Assembly (NCBI GenBank): GCA_019244055.1
Contig: JAFATG010000266.1
Coordinates: forward strand, 1-52,460
Length of the DNA stretch: 52,460 nt
Direction of reading: 5' to 3'
DNA from: Acidobacteriaceae bacterium
Lineage (GTDB): Bacteria > Acidobacteriota > Terriglobia > Bryobacterales > Bryobacteraceae
Shown: positions 16,904 through 24,842 of the stretch, in pieces
Position numbering within the stretch: the first letter of the stretch is position 1
Layout: each line of letters opens with the position of its first letter
The notes under the pieces: model-generated
Told to the model about the DNA's origin: nothing
Seen by the model: the letters and a program-made list of their open reading frames with translations, nothing else
Databases searched by the model: none
Translations under genes and position numbers: made by a program

Positions 16904-17439
16904 CCGACCCACTTCTGAAATCGAAGCATAAGAGAGCCCGGTTCGCGCACCTATCGTTAATCGCACTGGCCTTCCGGTAATCGCATGTGCCCAGAACTGC
17001 TCGACGGACCCCCCTACCTGGAGCAACTGCTGCACTGTTCAATGCGGCTCGGCATACACAACCAAGCAGCAAGAAAACCCCGCAAAATACGACACCTGAG
17101 ATATCTCTCGGCCTGGTGCTCCGCGACATCAACCTAGCTGCAGCGAACGACGTCGGTCGCTATTAGATCCACTACAGCCTGGGAGCCCACACACCCGATG
17201 GGAAGGCAGGCCCGACGATGGACGTACAAGTTCGAACATGATGCGCTCCTCGTCTCCGCGTAATTGAGCATGGTACTTTGAATGGAACTAAACTAAGTCC
17301 ACAATGAAAACTCATCGGCCGAGGCTTACTTGCACGTGTAAACCGTAGCCTGCATCCCGAGCAAGAGCCGTACGGAAGAGCACCGGACTGCGCGGAATTG
17401 ACAGGCCTCAGGCGTCTGGTCGGTATTACCAACCTATCT
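16904..17439 (+). pseudogene. Gene-free stretch with possible decayed coding remnant
   Basis: No intact gene is visible in these 536 bases. On the plus strand, stretches that read like real protein appear in different frames, broken by stops. One frame from about 16934 gives APIVNRTGLPVIACAQNCS. A second from about 16980 to 17230 gives PEISLGLVLRDINLAAANDV, a stop, then IHYSLGAHTPDGKAGPTMDV. This pattern suggests a gene inactivated by frameshifts and stops. No family could be named. No terminator was seen for either flanking gene. Confidence 0.3.
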
Positions 17440-18714
17440 CTAAACCTGCTCTAACGCGTGTTCGAAATCGTTCAGGAGATCTCGCCAATCTTCGATTCCG
17501 AACGAGACCCGCACGAGGCCTTCCCCGATTCCCGCTTCGTCCAGGTCTTTTGCGCTCCAGGCGGAGTGAGTCGTACTGCGCGGATGACACGCGAGAGTCT
17601 CCACTCCCCCGAGCGATACTGCGTTGCGTGCCAATGAAAGATTACGGAGAAAATCGAAAGCAGCCCGCTTTCCACCCTTCAGATCGATTGAAGCCAGGCC
17701 TCCTGGAAAATCGCACTGCTCTTGGAAAATTCGGCTCTGCTCCTTGTCACCGAAGAGCGTCGGGTAATAGACCTTGCGAATTTTCGGATGCCGTGCCAGC
17801 TTTTCGGCGATGCGCTGCGCGTTCTTGCTCTGCCTGTTCATGCGAAGCGTTACCGTAGGCAGACGCGTGTCGAGGATCCAGCACTCGTCGGGCTGCAGGA
17901 TATTGCCGAACAGACTGCGCTTACTGCGGATCTTCGTCATTAATCCCGTGTCTTTGGTCAGCGCAACACCGCCGATGATGTCGCTGTAACCCCCGAGGTA
18001 CTTGGTCGCCGAGTAGATGGAGACGTCCGCGCCAAGTGCCAATGGATGTTGGAAGGCCGGACCCAGAAATGTGTTGTCGATCATCACAATCGGGCGTTCG
18101 TGAGAGGCGCTACCGTTGGTTCCCGGGGGTTCGAGTTTCGCTACCGTTTCGCAGGCCCGCCGGATGTCTGTCATCACGATCGTCGGATTCGCCGGAGTCT
18201 CTATCAAAACTACCTTCAGGTTCTTCGCTGTCCGAATCGCCTGATCGATCGCTTCGCTTTCGCCGGCAGTGACCGGAATGCCGCGAATTCCAAACGGCTG
18301 GAGGAAGCCTTGGATAAGGGTTTGGGTTCCGCCATAAATCGGAACTGTATACAGGATTGTGTCCCCGGGATTCAGGACCGCAAGCAGAGCTGTCATAATT
18401 GCCGCCATTCCGGAGTTGAACACGGCGGCGGCGGAAGCTCCAGGCTCGAGTGGGACGATCTGGTCTTCCAGAATCTGAGCGTTCGGATGATTAAACCGCG
18501 AATAGACCAAATCGACGTTTTCGCCGGGCGAGCGCTGTCCTCGGCCGCCCATCAGGTCGAAAGCGCGTTCTGCCGCTTCCGGACTCGAGAAAACATAGGT
18601 GGAACTACGGAACACCGCAGGACGGGCTGAGCCGACGGACAAACTGGGATCGAAACCGCGCGTCAACACGTCGGTGTCAGGACGGAGTTGGGCTAGTTGC
18701 TTGCTTTCTGCCAA
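17440..18714 (-). CDS. Cys/Met metabolism PLP-dependent enzyme (methionine gamma-lyase / cystathionine gamma-synthase family)
   Basis: This fold-type I PLP enzyme acts in sulfur amino acid metabolism by gamma-elimination or gamma-replacement on homoserine derivatives, cystathionine or methionine. The 424 residues show the family signature around the PLP lysine (SATKYLGGYSDIIGG, about residue 237). Other landmarks are VYSRFNHPNAQILEDQI, FNSGMAAIMTALLA, IETPANPT and the C-terminal LGGVETLACHPRSTTHS. Which reaction it catalyses cannot be decided by eye. The start is TTG (18714), supported by a GGAGG Shine-Dalgarno 9 nt upstream. It sits behind a 220-nt structured leader (18825-18928), which suggests control by a metabolite such as SAM or methionine. 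Confidence 0.88.
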   Translation of the reverse strand: MAESKQLAQLRPDTDVLTRGFDPSLSVGSARPAVFRSSTYVFSSPEAAERAFDLMGGRGQRSPGENVDLVYSRFNHPNAQILEDQIVPLEPGASAAAVFNSGMAAIMTALLAVLNPGDTILYTVPIYGGTQTLIQGFLQPFGIRGIPVTAGESEAIDQAIRTAKNLKVVLIETPANPTIVMTDIRRACETVAKLEPPGTNGSASHERPIVMIDNTFLGPAFQHPLALGADVSIYSATKYLGGYSDIIGGVALTKDTGLMTKIRSKRSLFGNILQPDECWILDTRLPTVTLRMNRQSKNAQRIAEKLARHPKIRKVYYPTLFGDKEQSRIFQEQCDFPGGLASIDLKGGKRAAFDFLRNLSLARNAVSLGGVETLACHPRSTTHSAWSAKDLDEAGIGEGLVRVSFGIEDWRDLLNDFEHALEQV

Positions 18715-18723
18715 GAGAGCAGA

Positions 18724-18761
18724 CCTCCGCCTAGAGTGTAGCTCCAGACGAGCCTTGCTCG
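18724..18761 (-). promoter_or_regulatory. Shine-Dalgarno region and two hairpins before the PLP gene
   Basis: On the minus strand the ribosome-binding site GGAGG (18728-18724) is directly preceded by a hairpin with arms CTGGAG/CTCTAG (18747-18731, one G-U pair). Before that comes CGAGC/GCTCG with a 3-nt loop (18761-18749). These lie in the transcript between the large structured element and the start codon. The CCUCC in the upstream element (18864-18860) is fully complementary to the GGAGG, so it could mask it. This is an inference from base pairing only. Confidence 0.4.
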
Positions 18762-18824
18762 CTTACTATGAAGAAGCGAACCGAGAGACCTTCGGAACCT
18801 TAGCTTTGAGTTTGTTGTTTTTTT

Positions 18825-18928
18825 CTGAAGCTGCGAGACAGGGCCCTTTCGGGCGCCAGGGAGGTGTTGCTTCAGGGGTCTTTCTATGAGGTTAGTCTCG
18901 CTTTGGTGGGAGTTGCCTCCCTGGCTTA
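18825..18928 (-). promoter_or_regulatory. Candidate structured leader RNA (riboswitch-like, pseudoknot-capable)
   Basis: Read on the minus strand, this leader holds three perfect complementary pairs in interleaved order. D is CCAGGGAGG (18924-18916) with CCTCCCTGG (18864-18856). B is GCGAGAC (18901-18895) with GTCTCGC (18839-18833). A is CTGAAGC (18875-18869) with GCTTCAG (18831-18825). The order is D-B-A-D'-B'-A', so B and A alone make an H-type pseudoknot, with D crossing both. Two local hairpins close with GNRA tetraloops in this orientation only: GGGAG-GCAA-CTCCC (18921-18908) and GCCC-GAAA-GGGC (18854-18843). An A7 run follows. This supports transcription from the minus strand, toward the Cys/Met PLP gene. 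I do not recognise it as SAM-I, SAM-II, SAH, cobalamin, 6S or tmRNA. Confidence 0.55.
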
Positions 18929-18934
18929 CTTCCA

Positions 18935-18963
18935 ATACTAGAATATGATTTTACGGAATGCAA
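18935..18963 (-). promoter_or_regulatory. Probable promoter of the structured leader and PLP gene
   Basis: On the minus strand TTGCAT (18963-18958), a 17-nt spacer and TAGTAT (18940-18935) form a moderate sigma-70 promoter. The predicted start (about 18928) falls just ahead of the first arm of the structured element, so the RNA would begin with it. That agreement makes both calls more credible. Confidence 0.45.
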
Positions 18964-19034
18964 GCGTTTTCTATACGTTTTTCAAAAGATTCTCTCGTAT
19001 GCTGGTACGCCTAGCGCCCATCAGGAATTGAGAG

Positions 19035-20243
19035 ATGAAGCTAACCATATTGGGATCAACGGGATCCATCGGTGTTAGCACGCTAGATGTGATCCGACAG
19101 AACTCGGATAAGTTCCAGGTACACGGGCTCGTAGCAGGGCGAAACGTGGAGCGTTTGTGCTCCCAAATTTTGGAATTCCGTCCACCCATTGCCGTTGTCG
19201 CCAATGAAGCGTCATTGGTCGCACTGAACGGTCATCTCGCAGAATCTGGTCTGCCACGCAATAAGTGGCCCCAGCTGATGTCCGGCGATAAAGCTCGTGT
19301 GTTGGCGGCAACCACGCCCGAAGTCAACTTCGTTATGTCGGCTATTGTTGGCGTTTCCGGGATCGAGGCCACTTACGCCGCCATCCGCGCCAAGAAGCGA
19401 ATCGGGCTCGCAAATAAGGAGGTTCTGGTCGCTAGCGGACGCTTGGTTATGGAGGCCCTGCGCGAAACCGGAGCAGAGCTGATTCCGGTCGATAGTGAAC
19501 ACAACGGTGCCCATCAGTGCTTTCGCGCCGGGTCGAGGCAAGCGGTGACGCGCCTTTTATTGACAGCGTCGGGTGGTCCATTCCGCAACACTCCCGTGGA
19601 GGCACTCTGGAATGTCACGCCTGAGGAAGCCTTAAACCATCCGACCTGGAAAATGGGTCGTCGGATTACGATCGATTCGGCCACTCTCATGAACAAGGGG
19701 TTCGAAGTGATCGAAGCCTGCTGGCTCTTTGATCTAGCGCCTTCCAGCGTGGAGGTGATCGTTCACCCTCAATCGTCTATTCACGCCATGCTGGAGTATA
19801 ACGACGGGAGCGTAATCGCGCAAATATCCGCGACGGACATGCGGATGCCAATTCAATACGCTTTGACCTACCCTGAACGTCACCGTGCGCCCGTTCCGCG
19901 GCTAGATTGGACACAACCACGCACCTGGAATTTTTCGGCCCCAGATCTTGAAAAGTTCAGGTTATTGAAACTCGCCTATCAGGCGCAGGAGCGCGGCGGG
20001 TCGGCCACCTGCACCCTGAACGCCGCCGATGAGATCGCAGTCGAAGCATTTCTCGATGGGCGAATTCCCTTCCCGGCAATTGCACTTGTCGTGGAAGAGA
20101 CATTGTCCCGGCAACCCGTCAGGGAACCAAAAACCATCCCGGACGTAATCTCTATAGACCAGGAGTCGCGGGAGGTGGCACGCAGAGTGGTTGCTGAGTC
20201 GCCCTGGGCCAGTTATCAAGGGGCCCACGCGGCCAAAAGCTAA
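19035..20243 (+). CDS. dxr: 1-deoxy-D-xylulose 5-phosphate reductoisomerase
   Basis: Dxr (IspC) is the NADPH-dependent second enzyme of the MEP isoprenoid pathway, converting DXP to 2-C-methyl-erythritol 4-phosphate. The 402 residues start with the NADPH-binding motif GSTGSIGVSTLDV (8-20). The metal and substrate site appears in VDSEHNGAHQC (about 154-164), TASGGPFR and HPTWKMGRRITIDSATLMNK. SIHAMLEYNDGSVIAQ is a further family block. The product feeds hopanoid synthesis among other isoprenoids. It is divergent from the structured leader, with about 70 nt between the leader promoter and the dxr ATG. No strong promoter was recognised for dxr; TATGCT at 18998-19003 is a weak -10. rseP follows on the same strand. 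Confidence 0.97.
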   Translation: MKLTILGSTGSIGVSTLDVIRQNSDKFQVHGLVAGRNVERLCSQILEFRPPIAVVANEASLVALNGHLAESGLPRNKWPQLMSGDKARVLAATTPEVNFVMSAIVGVSGIEATYAAIRAKKRIGLANKEVLVASGRLVMEALRETGAELIPVDSEHNGAHQCFRAGSRQAVTRLLLTASGGPFRNTPVEALWNVTPEEALNHPTWKMGRRITIDSATLMNKGFEVIEACWLFDLAPSSVEVIVHPQSSIHAMLEYNDGSVIAQISATDMRMPIQYALTYPERHRAPVPRLDWTQPRTWNFSAPDLEKFRLLKLAYQAQERGGSATCTLNAADEIAVEAFLDGRIPFPAIALVVEETLSRQPVREPKTIPDVISIDQESREVARRVVAESPWASYQGAHAAKS

Positions 20244-20268
20244 ATGAGTCGTGGAGTTAGCTCGCGCG

Positions 20269-20302
20269 TCGAATGTAGTGGACTGTCGAATATAGTGGGG
20301 AC
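20269..20302 (+). repeat. Imperfect 17-bp tandem duplication between dxr and rseP
   Basis: Two adjacent 17-bp units, 20269-20285 and 20286-20302, begin TCGAATGTAGTGG and TCGAATATAGTGG and diverge at the end. The copies differ at only a few positions. It is probably a local slippage duplication in the 86-nt spacer. No function is evident. Confidence 0.5.
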
Positions 20303-20329
20303 TAAAGACCAGGAAGGTTAATGTAGGGC

Positions 20330-21685
20330 GTGGGGTTTCTTCAACCTGTATTTTGGGTCGTGATTCTGCTCGGAGTCATGATCATTATTCATGAGCTGGG
20401 GCATTTTTGGGCCGCCCTGGCGGTGGGCGTTAAGGTCGATACATTTAGCATCGGTTTTGGTCCGCGGCTGTTTGGGTTCCGGCGGGGGGAAACAGACTTC
20501 CGCGTCTCGGCTGTTCCCTTTGGCGGCTACGTCAAGATGGCCGGCGACCAATCCGAGTACGGGACGTATGTCCGCACCTCCGACCAAGCCGAAGACGAGC
20601 AGCCAGCCGAACTCGATCCCAGATCTCTCCAAGCGAAACCGCGCTGGCAACGCGCGATCGTGATCGTCGCCGGTCCGCTCATGAACGTCATTCTGGCGAT
20701 TGCCATTGTGGCGGGCTTGTATATGTACGCGTATCCGAAGGAGCTAGACAGCACGAACCCGGTGATTACCTCTATCGCTCCTGGATCTCCCGCTGCAGCA
20801 GCCGGCTTAAAGGCGGGCGACCGGATCGTCGAGCTAGACAAGAAAAAGAACCCAAACTGGGATTTCGTGATGATGCAGGAAGCTCTCAACGCGAACCATC
20901 CCATTAGCGGAGTAGTGGAGCGGCAGGGCCAGCGCGTGCCTTTCACTGTTACGCCACGGATGGACCCGAAGGCTGGGATTGGCTCGGTGGGCTGGGGCGG
21001 CGAACAGAACATTCAGATCGGACAAGTTAGCCACGGCTCCCCGGCGGCCCAAGCAGGTCTGAAGCCCGGTGACCTATTCGTTAGCGTGAACGGAAAAGCA
21101 GTAGTATCGCCGGTAACGGTTCAACAAGCCGTATTCCACTCTCACGGTAAGCCGGTCGATTTTCAGGTGATGCGCGACGGCCATATTGTCTCGATGACCG
21201 TTACGCCGAGAGCCACCAGTAATTCGAGTAAGCCGTTTCTGATTGGAATCGGTTTCCAGATGCCGGTCCAGTTCGTAAAGCTTGGATTTGGACCTGCCCT
21301 CGCGCAGTCTCTGCGATTTAATCGTGAGAACGCGCTGATGGTGTTCCAAGTCTTGGAAGGAATCATTGAGCGGCGTGTTTCTCCCCGCTCCTTATCAGGT
21401 CCCATCGGGATCGCTCAGATGTCTAGCGAAGCGGCGCAAGCCGGCGCTTGGAATTATCTCTTCCTCATGGCTTTCCTCAGCCTGCAACTGGCTATTTTCA
21501 ATCTTCTTCCGATTCCTATCCTGGACGGCGGCACCTTATTGATGCTGATTATCGAAATGCTCCTCCAGCGCGAGGTGAGCCTCCACGTCAAAGAGACAAT
21601 CTTTAAAGTCGGATTCGTATTCTTGATGATGGTTGTGGTGTTCGTGATTTACAACGACATCAGCCGCATTCTCACGCAGAGCTGA
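20330..21685 (+). CDS. rseP: RIP metalloprotease RseP (site-2 protease)
   Basis: RseP is an inner-membrane zinc protease that performs the second intramembrane cut of anti-sigma factors and also removes signal-peptide remnants. The 451 residues start with a membrane helix carrying the zinc motif HELGH (about 22-26), followed by FGFGP-like and PFGGYVKMAG blocks. Two PDZ domains follow (about 140-200 and 225-290). The C-terminal helix region contains NLLPIPILDGG, which provides the third zinc ligand Asp. The start is GTG. The dxr-rseP order is widespread in bacteria. The zinc-finger anti-sigma factor encoded at 12738 is a possible substrate, as an inference. Confidence 0.95.
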   Translation: MGFLQPVFWVVILLGVMIIIHELGHFWAALAVGVKVDTFSIGFGPRLFGFRRGETDFRVSAVPFGGYVKMAGDQSEYGTYVRTSDQAEDEQPAELDPRSLQAKPRWQRAIVIVAGPLMNVILAIAIVAGLYMYAYPKELDSTNPVITSIAPGSPAAAAGLKAGDRIVELDKKKNPNWDFVMMQEALNANHPISGVVERQGQRVPFTVTPRMDPKAGIGSVGWGGEQNIQIGQVSHGSPAAQAGLKPGDLFVSVNGKAVVSPVTVQQAVFHSHGKPVDFQVMRDGHIVSMTVTPRATSNSSKPFLIGIGFQMPVQFVKLGFGPALAQSLRFNRENALMVFQVLEGIIERRVSPRSLSGPIGIAQMSSEAAQAGAWNYLFLMAFLSLQLAIFNLLPIPILDGGTLLMLIIEMLLQREVSLHVKETIFKVGFVFLMMVVVFVIYNDISRILTQS

Positions 21686-21694
21686 TTGCGAAGA

Positions 21695-22195
21695 TTAGCC
21701 CGAGGATGACTGGCCACTGCCACCGCCGAAAATGCGGTGGAAGAACGCCTTCCAGTGCCATTGCGGCTCCTGGCATTCCGGAGCGGGCGCGTACATGATA
21801 GTGTTTGATCCGCGCTGAACGGCCAACGACTGCAGCTCCGCTCCATTGGCCTTTACATTGACGGTCACGAAGCTCTTGCATCCATCCACGTTGGCTACGG
21901 TCCAGAGAGAGGTCGCCTTCGCCTCCGGACCCCAATCCCGCAGAAAACGCTCATAGTCGTAGTTTGTGCAAGGCTTCGCGACAGTGCAGCCCCAATCGCT
22001 ATACGCAGCCGGATAATTATGTGCGTTCACTTGAGCTAGAAACTGCTTTACCGATTGCGTTTCCGAGTAGTTGTGAAACACCAGATAGAAAATCCAACAA
22101 ACGATAGCGAGACCCAGGCATCCGAGAATAATCCACTTGATGACGCGATTACGTCGCTCCTCGCTCACGCCATATTGCTGAAGGTAATCGCCCAT
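21695..22195 (-). CDS. Single-pass membrane protein of unknown function
   Basis: The 166-residue protein has a short charged N-terminus, one membrane helix (about 20-42) and an extracytoplasmic domain of about 120 residues. The region from 45 to 75 (VKQFLAQVNAHNYPAAYSDW and nearby) recalls DUF4878/NTF2-like lipid-anchored domains by pattern: a helix, then YxxAY and W. Three or four cysteines (for example GCTVAKPC) may form disulfides. It lies 11 nt downstream of the OmpH/Skp gene on the same strand, so the two are probably co-transcribed. The C-terminus is Gly/Ser-rich. Confidence 0.6.
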   Translation of the reverse strand: MGDYLQQYGVSEERRNRVIKWIILGCLGLAIVCWIFYLVFHNYSETQSVKQFLAQVNAHNYPAAYSDWGCTVAKPCTNYDYERFLRDWGPEAKATSLWTVANVDGCKSFVTVNVKANGAELQSLAVQRGSNTIMYAPAPECQEPQWHWKAFFHRIFGGGSGQSSSG

Positions 22196-22206
22196 CCGCT
22201 CGTGTC

Positions 22207-22734
22207 CTACTTCGGCGGGTACGCTTTATCGTAAGCTGCCGTGGCTTCCGCGGTGAGGTCCAGCGCCGGCTTGAAATAAAGGGTCGTGCTGACGTCGACC
22301 ACAACATCCAGCCCGCGGGCTTCCGCGATCTTTCTTATCACGTCACTCATTTCTCGGCCGACACGACCGAGAATATCCTGCCGGTCGGCGTTCACGTCAC
22401 TCTGTAGATCGTCGGTTAGCCGTTGCAGTTGCTTCTGTTTTTCCGTCCCGGTTTGCCTCAGCTCCGCCTCCTTCTCAGGCGCAAGGCTGGGCGCCCTCAA
22501 TTGCTGATCGATGTCCTGAAGTACGCGCTGAAGGTTCTCAACCGCTTGCTGCCGCGGTTGATACTTGGCCTGCAAAGCAGCCTGCGCCTTCTTGATTTCA
22601 GCCGTATCGGAAACCGCTTTTTGCAAATTGACGATCCCGACGTGTGCCGGAGGAATGGCCGGGGTTGTTGACTGGGCGCTCGCAAGGGCGGCCATGATAG
22701 CCAGGAGCGACACGCTCCGCAAACTCAAAAACAT
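22207..22734 (-). CDS. OmpH/Skp family periplasmic chaperone
   Basis: Skp-like proteins hold unfolded outer-membrane proteins in the periplasm. With the start at the ATG at 22734 the product is 175 residues with a signal peptide ending near LASAQ. A longer reading frame from 22845 has no signal-like start and an unlikely N-terminus. The mature protein begins VGIVNLQKAVSDTAEIKKAQ, the Skp opening strand and helix. A long charged coiled coil (about 50-130) follows, then RKIAEARGLDVVVDVSTTLYF, typical for the family end. An AGGAG lies 11 nt before the ATG. It precedes the membrane protein gene at 22195. Outer-membrane assembly is also implied by nearby rseP. Confidence 0.85.
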   Translation of the reverse strand: MFLSLRSVSLLAIMAALASAQSTTPAIPPAHVGIVNLQKAVSDTAEIKKAQAALQAKYQPRQQAVENLQRVLQDIDQQLRAPSLAPEKEAELRQTGTEKQKQLQRLTDDLQSDVNADRQDILGRVGREMSDVIRKIAEARGLDVVVDVSTTLYFKPALDLTAEATAAYDKAYPPK

Positions 22735-22884
22735 TACTTTCTGAACTCCTGTGGTGTGATCAATGGACGTTCGCCTCGCATATACGCCGGACGTCCGTCT
22801 CAAAGCTCGGTAGAGATTCTGGGCAAAGATAACGGTAACATTCACAGCTTACACTTTTCGATCGGAGCCATAGCCGAATCGAGA

Positions 22885-24009
22885 TCATACGGACGGCTGT
22901 ATGCGTCCTGTTCGGTCGATGAACAATCTCCGGCCCCGCCAGCGAACTCCCCTTCCGGCATAGGACGCCATCCAAATCGCGAACGAGTACAGATCCCATA
23001 CCGGAGCCAGCCAGAAGAACCGTGCCACGATATAACTGCGGAGCACTAGCGCACCTGCGAGAATTGCGGTTGTCCAGCGCAACAGGATCAGCAAGAGAGC
23101 CGGAACATACGCTCCAGTGATCAGGCCCAGGAGAATCCAGAGACCCGTTTGGGCAATGGGCAGACCCGCATACGCTTTCCCTTTTGAGACCCGAATGGTT
23201 CGGGCCCACCGGATCTGATGCCACCATACGCCCGCCCACGTTGAATCGCCGAGGGAGGTTTCGACCGTGTAGGTGGAAAGCACCGCGCGCTTCCCCAGAG
23301 CCGTGATTCGTTTCGCAAGCTGGTAATCATCTGCGAGATAGTCCGCGATCGCTGCGAATCCGCCGGCGCGCTTCAAATCGTCCGCGCGGAAGACCAAAGT
23401 CGAGCCCAGTCCAAACTCGCGCACTCCCAAGAGCGGAGCAACAAATGTGCTCGGCATGAATTCCGTCGCGATACCGAGCGCCTCCCAGCCCGCCGCAAGA
23501 GTGTGGGCCTCGGCCCGATAGGGACAAGTTACTAGTCCGGCTTCTGGGTCAGCTAGCGGAGCGATAATTTCGCGGAGATAATTCGAATCTACTCTGATAT
23601 CGCTATCGTTCACAACCCATACCGGGTTCCGCGCATGTTTTGAAAGCTCGATCAGAACGCCGACTTTGCCGTTTCGAGCAGGAGTGGCGCCGGCAATCAG
23701 TCGGATGGATGAATCCGGGAATTCACGCTGAAGCCGCCGCACTTCATCGGCTGCCGGATCCGAGGAATCGCTTACGCCAAACAGAATTTCAAACTCCGAG
23801 TAATCCTGCTGAATCTGCGACACGAACGCGTCGTGCGTATTGGGATCAAGGCCGCACAGCGGTTTCAGAACTGATACGGCCGGCTGGAAGGCGCCCTCCC
23901 GCGGCGATTTACTATTTGCTCTGCGCTTCGCCGCATGTTGGCCGCTCGCGAAGATAGCCAGGATCTGGTAGGCGAGCGGCGGCAGGAAGATAAGCCAGAA
24001 TAGGTGCAA
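22885..24009 (-). CDS. hpnI: Hopanoid biosynthesis glycosyltransferase HpnI
   Basis: HpnI is a GT2 membrane glycosyltransferase of the ceramide glucosyltransferase type. In known hopanoid producers it adds N-acetylglucosamine to bacteriohopanetetrol, and HpnK then deacetylates the product. The 374 residues have an N-terminal membrane anchor, VSVLKPLCGLDPN (about 44-56), the acidic motif NDSDIRV, the catalytic DDYQLAKR and QIRWART, matching (Q/R)xxRW. Two or three C-terminal membrane helices follow. The gene is last of an operon with hpnJ and two small EamA-type transporters, 6 nt after the second one. No hpnK, hpnG, hpnH or squalene-hopene cyclase is in the window. The family call is firm from the motifs and the HpnJ neighbour. 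Confidence 0.85.
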   Translation of the reverse strand: MHLFWLIFLPPLAYQILAIFASGQHAAKRRANSKSPREGAFQPAVSVLKPLCGLDPNTHDAFVSQIQQDYSEFEILFGVSDSSDPAADEVRRLQREFPDSSIRLIAGATPARNGKVGVLIELSKHARNPVWVVNDSDIRVDSNYLREIIAPLADPEAGLVTCPYRAEAHTLAAGWEALGIATEFMPSTFVAPLLGVREFGLGSTLVFRADDLKRAGGFAAIADYLADDYQLAKRITALGKRAVLSTYTVETSLGDSTWAGVWWHQIRWARTIRVSKGKAYAGLPIAQTGLWILLGLITGAYVPALLLILLRWTTAILAGALVLRSYIVARFFWLAPVWDLYSFAIWMASYAGRGVRWRGRRLFIDRTGRIQPSV

Positions 24010-24015
24010 CGCGGC

Positions 24016-24375
24016 TTAACGAGCCAGCATAAGCACGCCACCGAGAATAAGCAGCGCGCCCGCGGTGCGGCGCTTGCCGACCGCTTCGTGCAAAACCAGT
24101 TTTGCGAGAGCTGTCTCGAGCGCGATCGTTGCCGCCGAAGCAGGCACGGCAAAGCTGAGCGGAGCCGTTTGCACAAGAGCCATAAACGCGAAAAACGAGA
24201 TGGCCATGCAAACGATTGAGAGCAGGAGATAGCGCCGAACGGCGATCATGCCTAGCAATCGTGCCAGCCCGCGAGCATCCACGCGCTGCTCCCCGCTGCG
24301 CTTCATCTCATAACTCTGCAGCAGGTCAGCCATCACTGTGCAGGACACAATGATCCCGAGCAACAGCCACTTCAT
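24016..24375 (-). CDS. Small EamA/SMR-type membrane transporter, second of a pair
   Basis: The 119-residue protein has four predicted membrane helices, the size of an SMR or ArnE/ArnF half-transporter. The C-terminal SFAVPASAATIALETALAKLVLHEAVGKRR and GALLILGGVLML follow the EamA/SMR pattern of helix 3, an acidic residue before helix 4 and a final small-residue helix. It overlaps the previous EamA gene by 4 nt and is 6 nt before hpnI. The arrangement of two unequal halves resembles ArnE-ArnF, which flips an amino-sugar lipid. A role in moving hopanoid-sugar or its precursor across the membrane is a reasonable inference from context. Confidence 0.75.
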   Translation of the reverse strand: MKWLLLGIIVSCTVMADLLQSYEMKRSGEQRVDARGLARLLGMIAVRRYLLLSIVCMAISFFAFMALVQTAPLSFAVPASAATIALETALAKLVLHEAVGKRRTAGALLILGGVLMLAR

Positions 24376-24842
24376 TTGCCGCTCTCTCGCATGTCCGTCT
24401 GACGCGCAGTCGTTCCCACGATCGCGACGCCGGTGAAGATCAGTAGAGTACCGATCCAGTGCTTTGAGCTGACGGATTCATCCAGGAACACTTTTCCAAA
24501 AACCGCCGCGAGCACGTAGCCGACACCGGTAAGCGGAAGAGCAAAGCTCAGATCGGCCCAGCTCATGAGTGCCATACGAGTTAGCAGCCAGAGAATCAAT
24601 AGAACAATTCCCGCAGCCACGAATGGGCTCATAATGGCGCGAACGTAAGCGAACGGATTTAGTCCTACTGCCTCGCTCGAATGTTTCATTCCCCACGCAA
24701 GAAACAGGTTACCCACCGCATTAAAAATGACAACAGCCAAAGTGAGAAGGAAGGTCTGGAGCTTCGATCGGCTCAGCCTCAGCGCCGGCACCTGAATGGC
24801 GACAGTAGACACCTGCAGTGAAATGTCTTCGTTCGTCATCAA
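24372..24842 (-). CDS. Small EamA/SMR-type membrane transporter, first of a pair
   Basis: The 156-residue protein has a polar N-terminal extension of about 30 residues and four membrane helices. Family features are NAVGNLFLAWGMKHSS (about 42-57), the DLSFALPLTGVGYVLAAVFG helix and FLDESVSSKHWIGTLLIFTG, the standard EamA block with the acidic residue before the last helix. It overlaps the end of hpnJ by 4 nt and the second EamA gene by 4 nt, which points to a heteromeric transporter made with its partner. The substrate is not shown by sequence. Confidence 0.78.
   Translation of the reverse strand: MMTNEDISLQVSTVAIQVPALRLSRSKLQTFLLTLAVVIFNAVGNLFLAWGMKHSSEAVGLNPFAYVRAIMSPFVAAGIVLLILWLLTRMALMSWADLSFALPLTGVGYVLAAVFGKVFLDESVSSKHWIGTLLIFTGVAIVGTTARQTDMRESGK

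Noticed and set aside
17398-17426. TTGACA-17-CGGTAT on the plus strand as a promoter
   Set aside because: The -10 is poor and the only thing downstream on that strand is the antisense of the PLP gene.
18715-18963. SAM-I, SAM-II, 6S RNA or tmRNA as identity of the structured leader
   Set aside because: The expected conserved cores, such as the SAM-I GATGA/GGCAACC arrangement, a nested 6S hairpin or a tmRNA acceptor stem, are not seen, and the arms are interleaved rather than nested.
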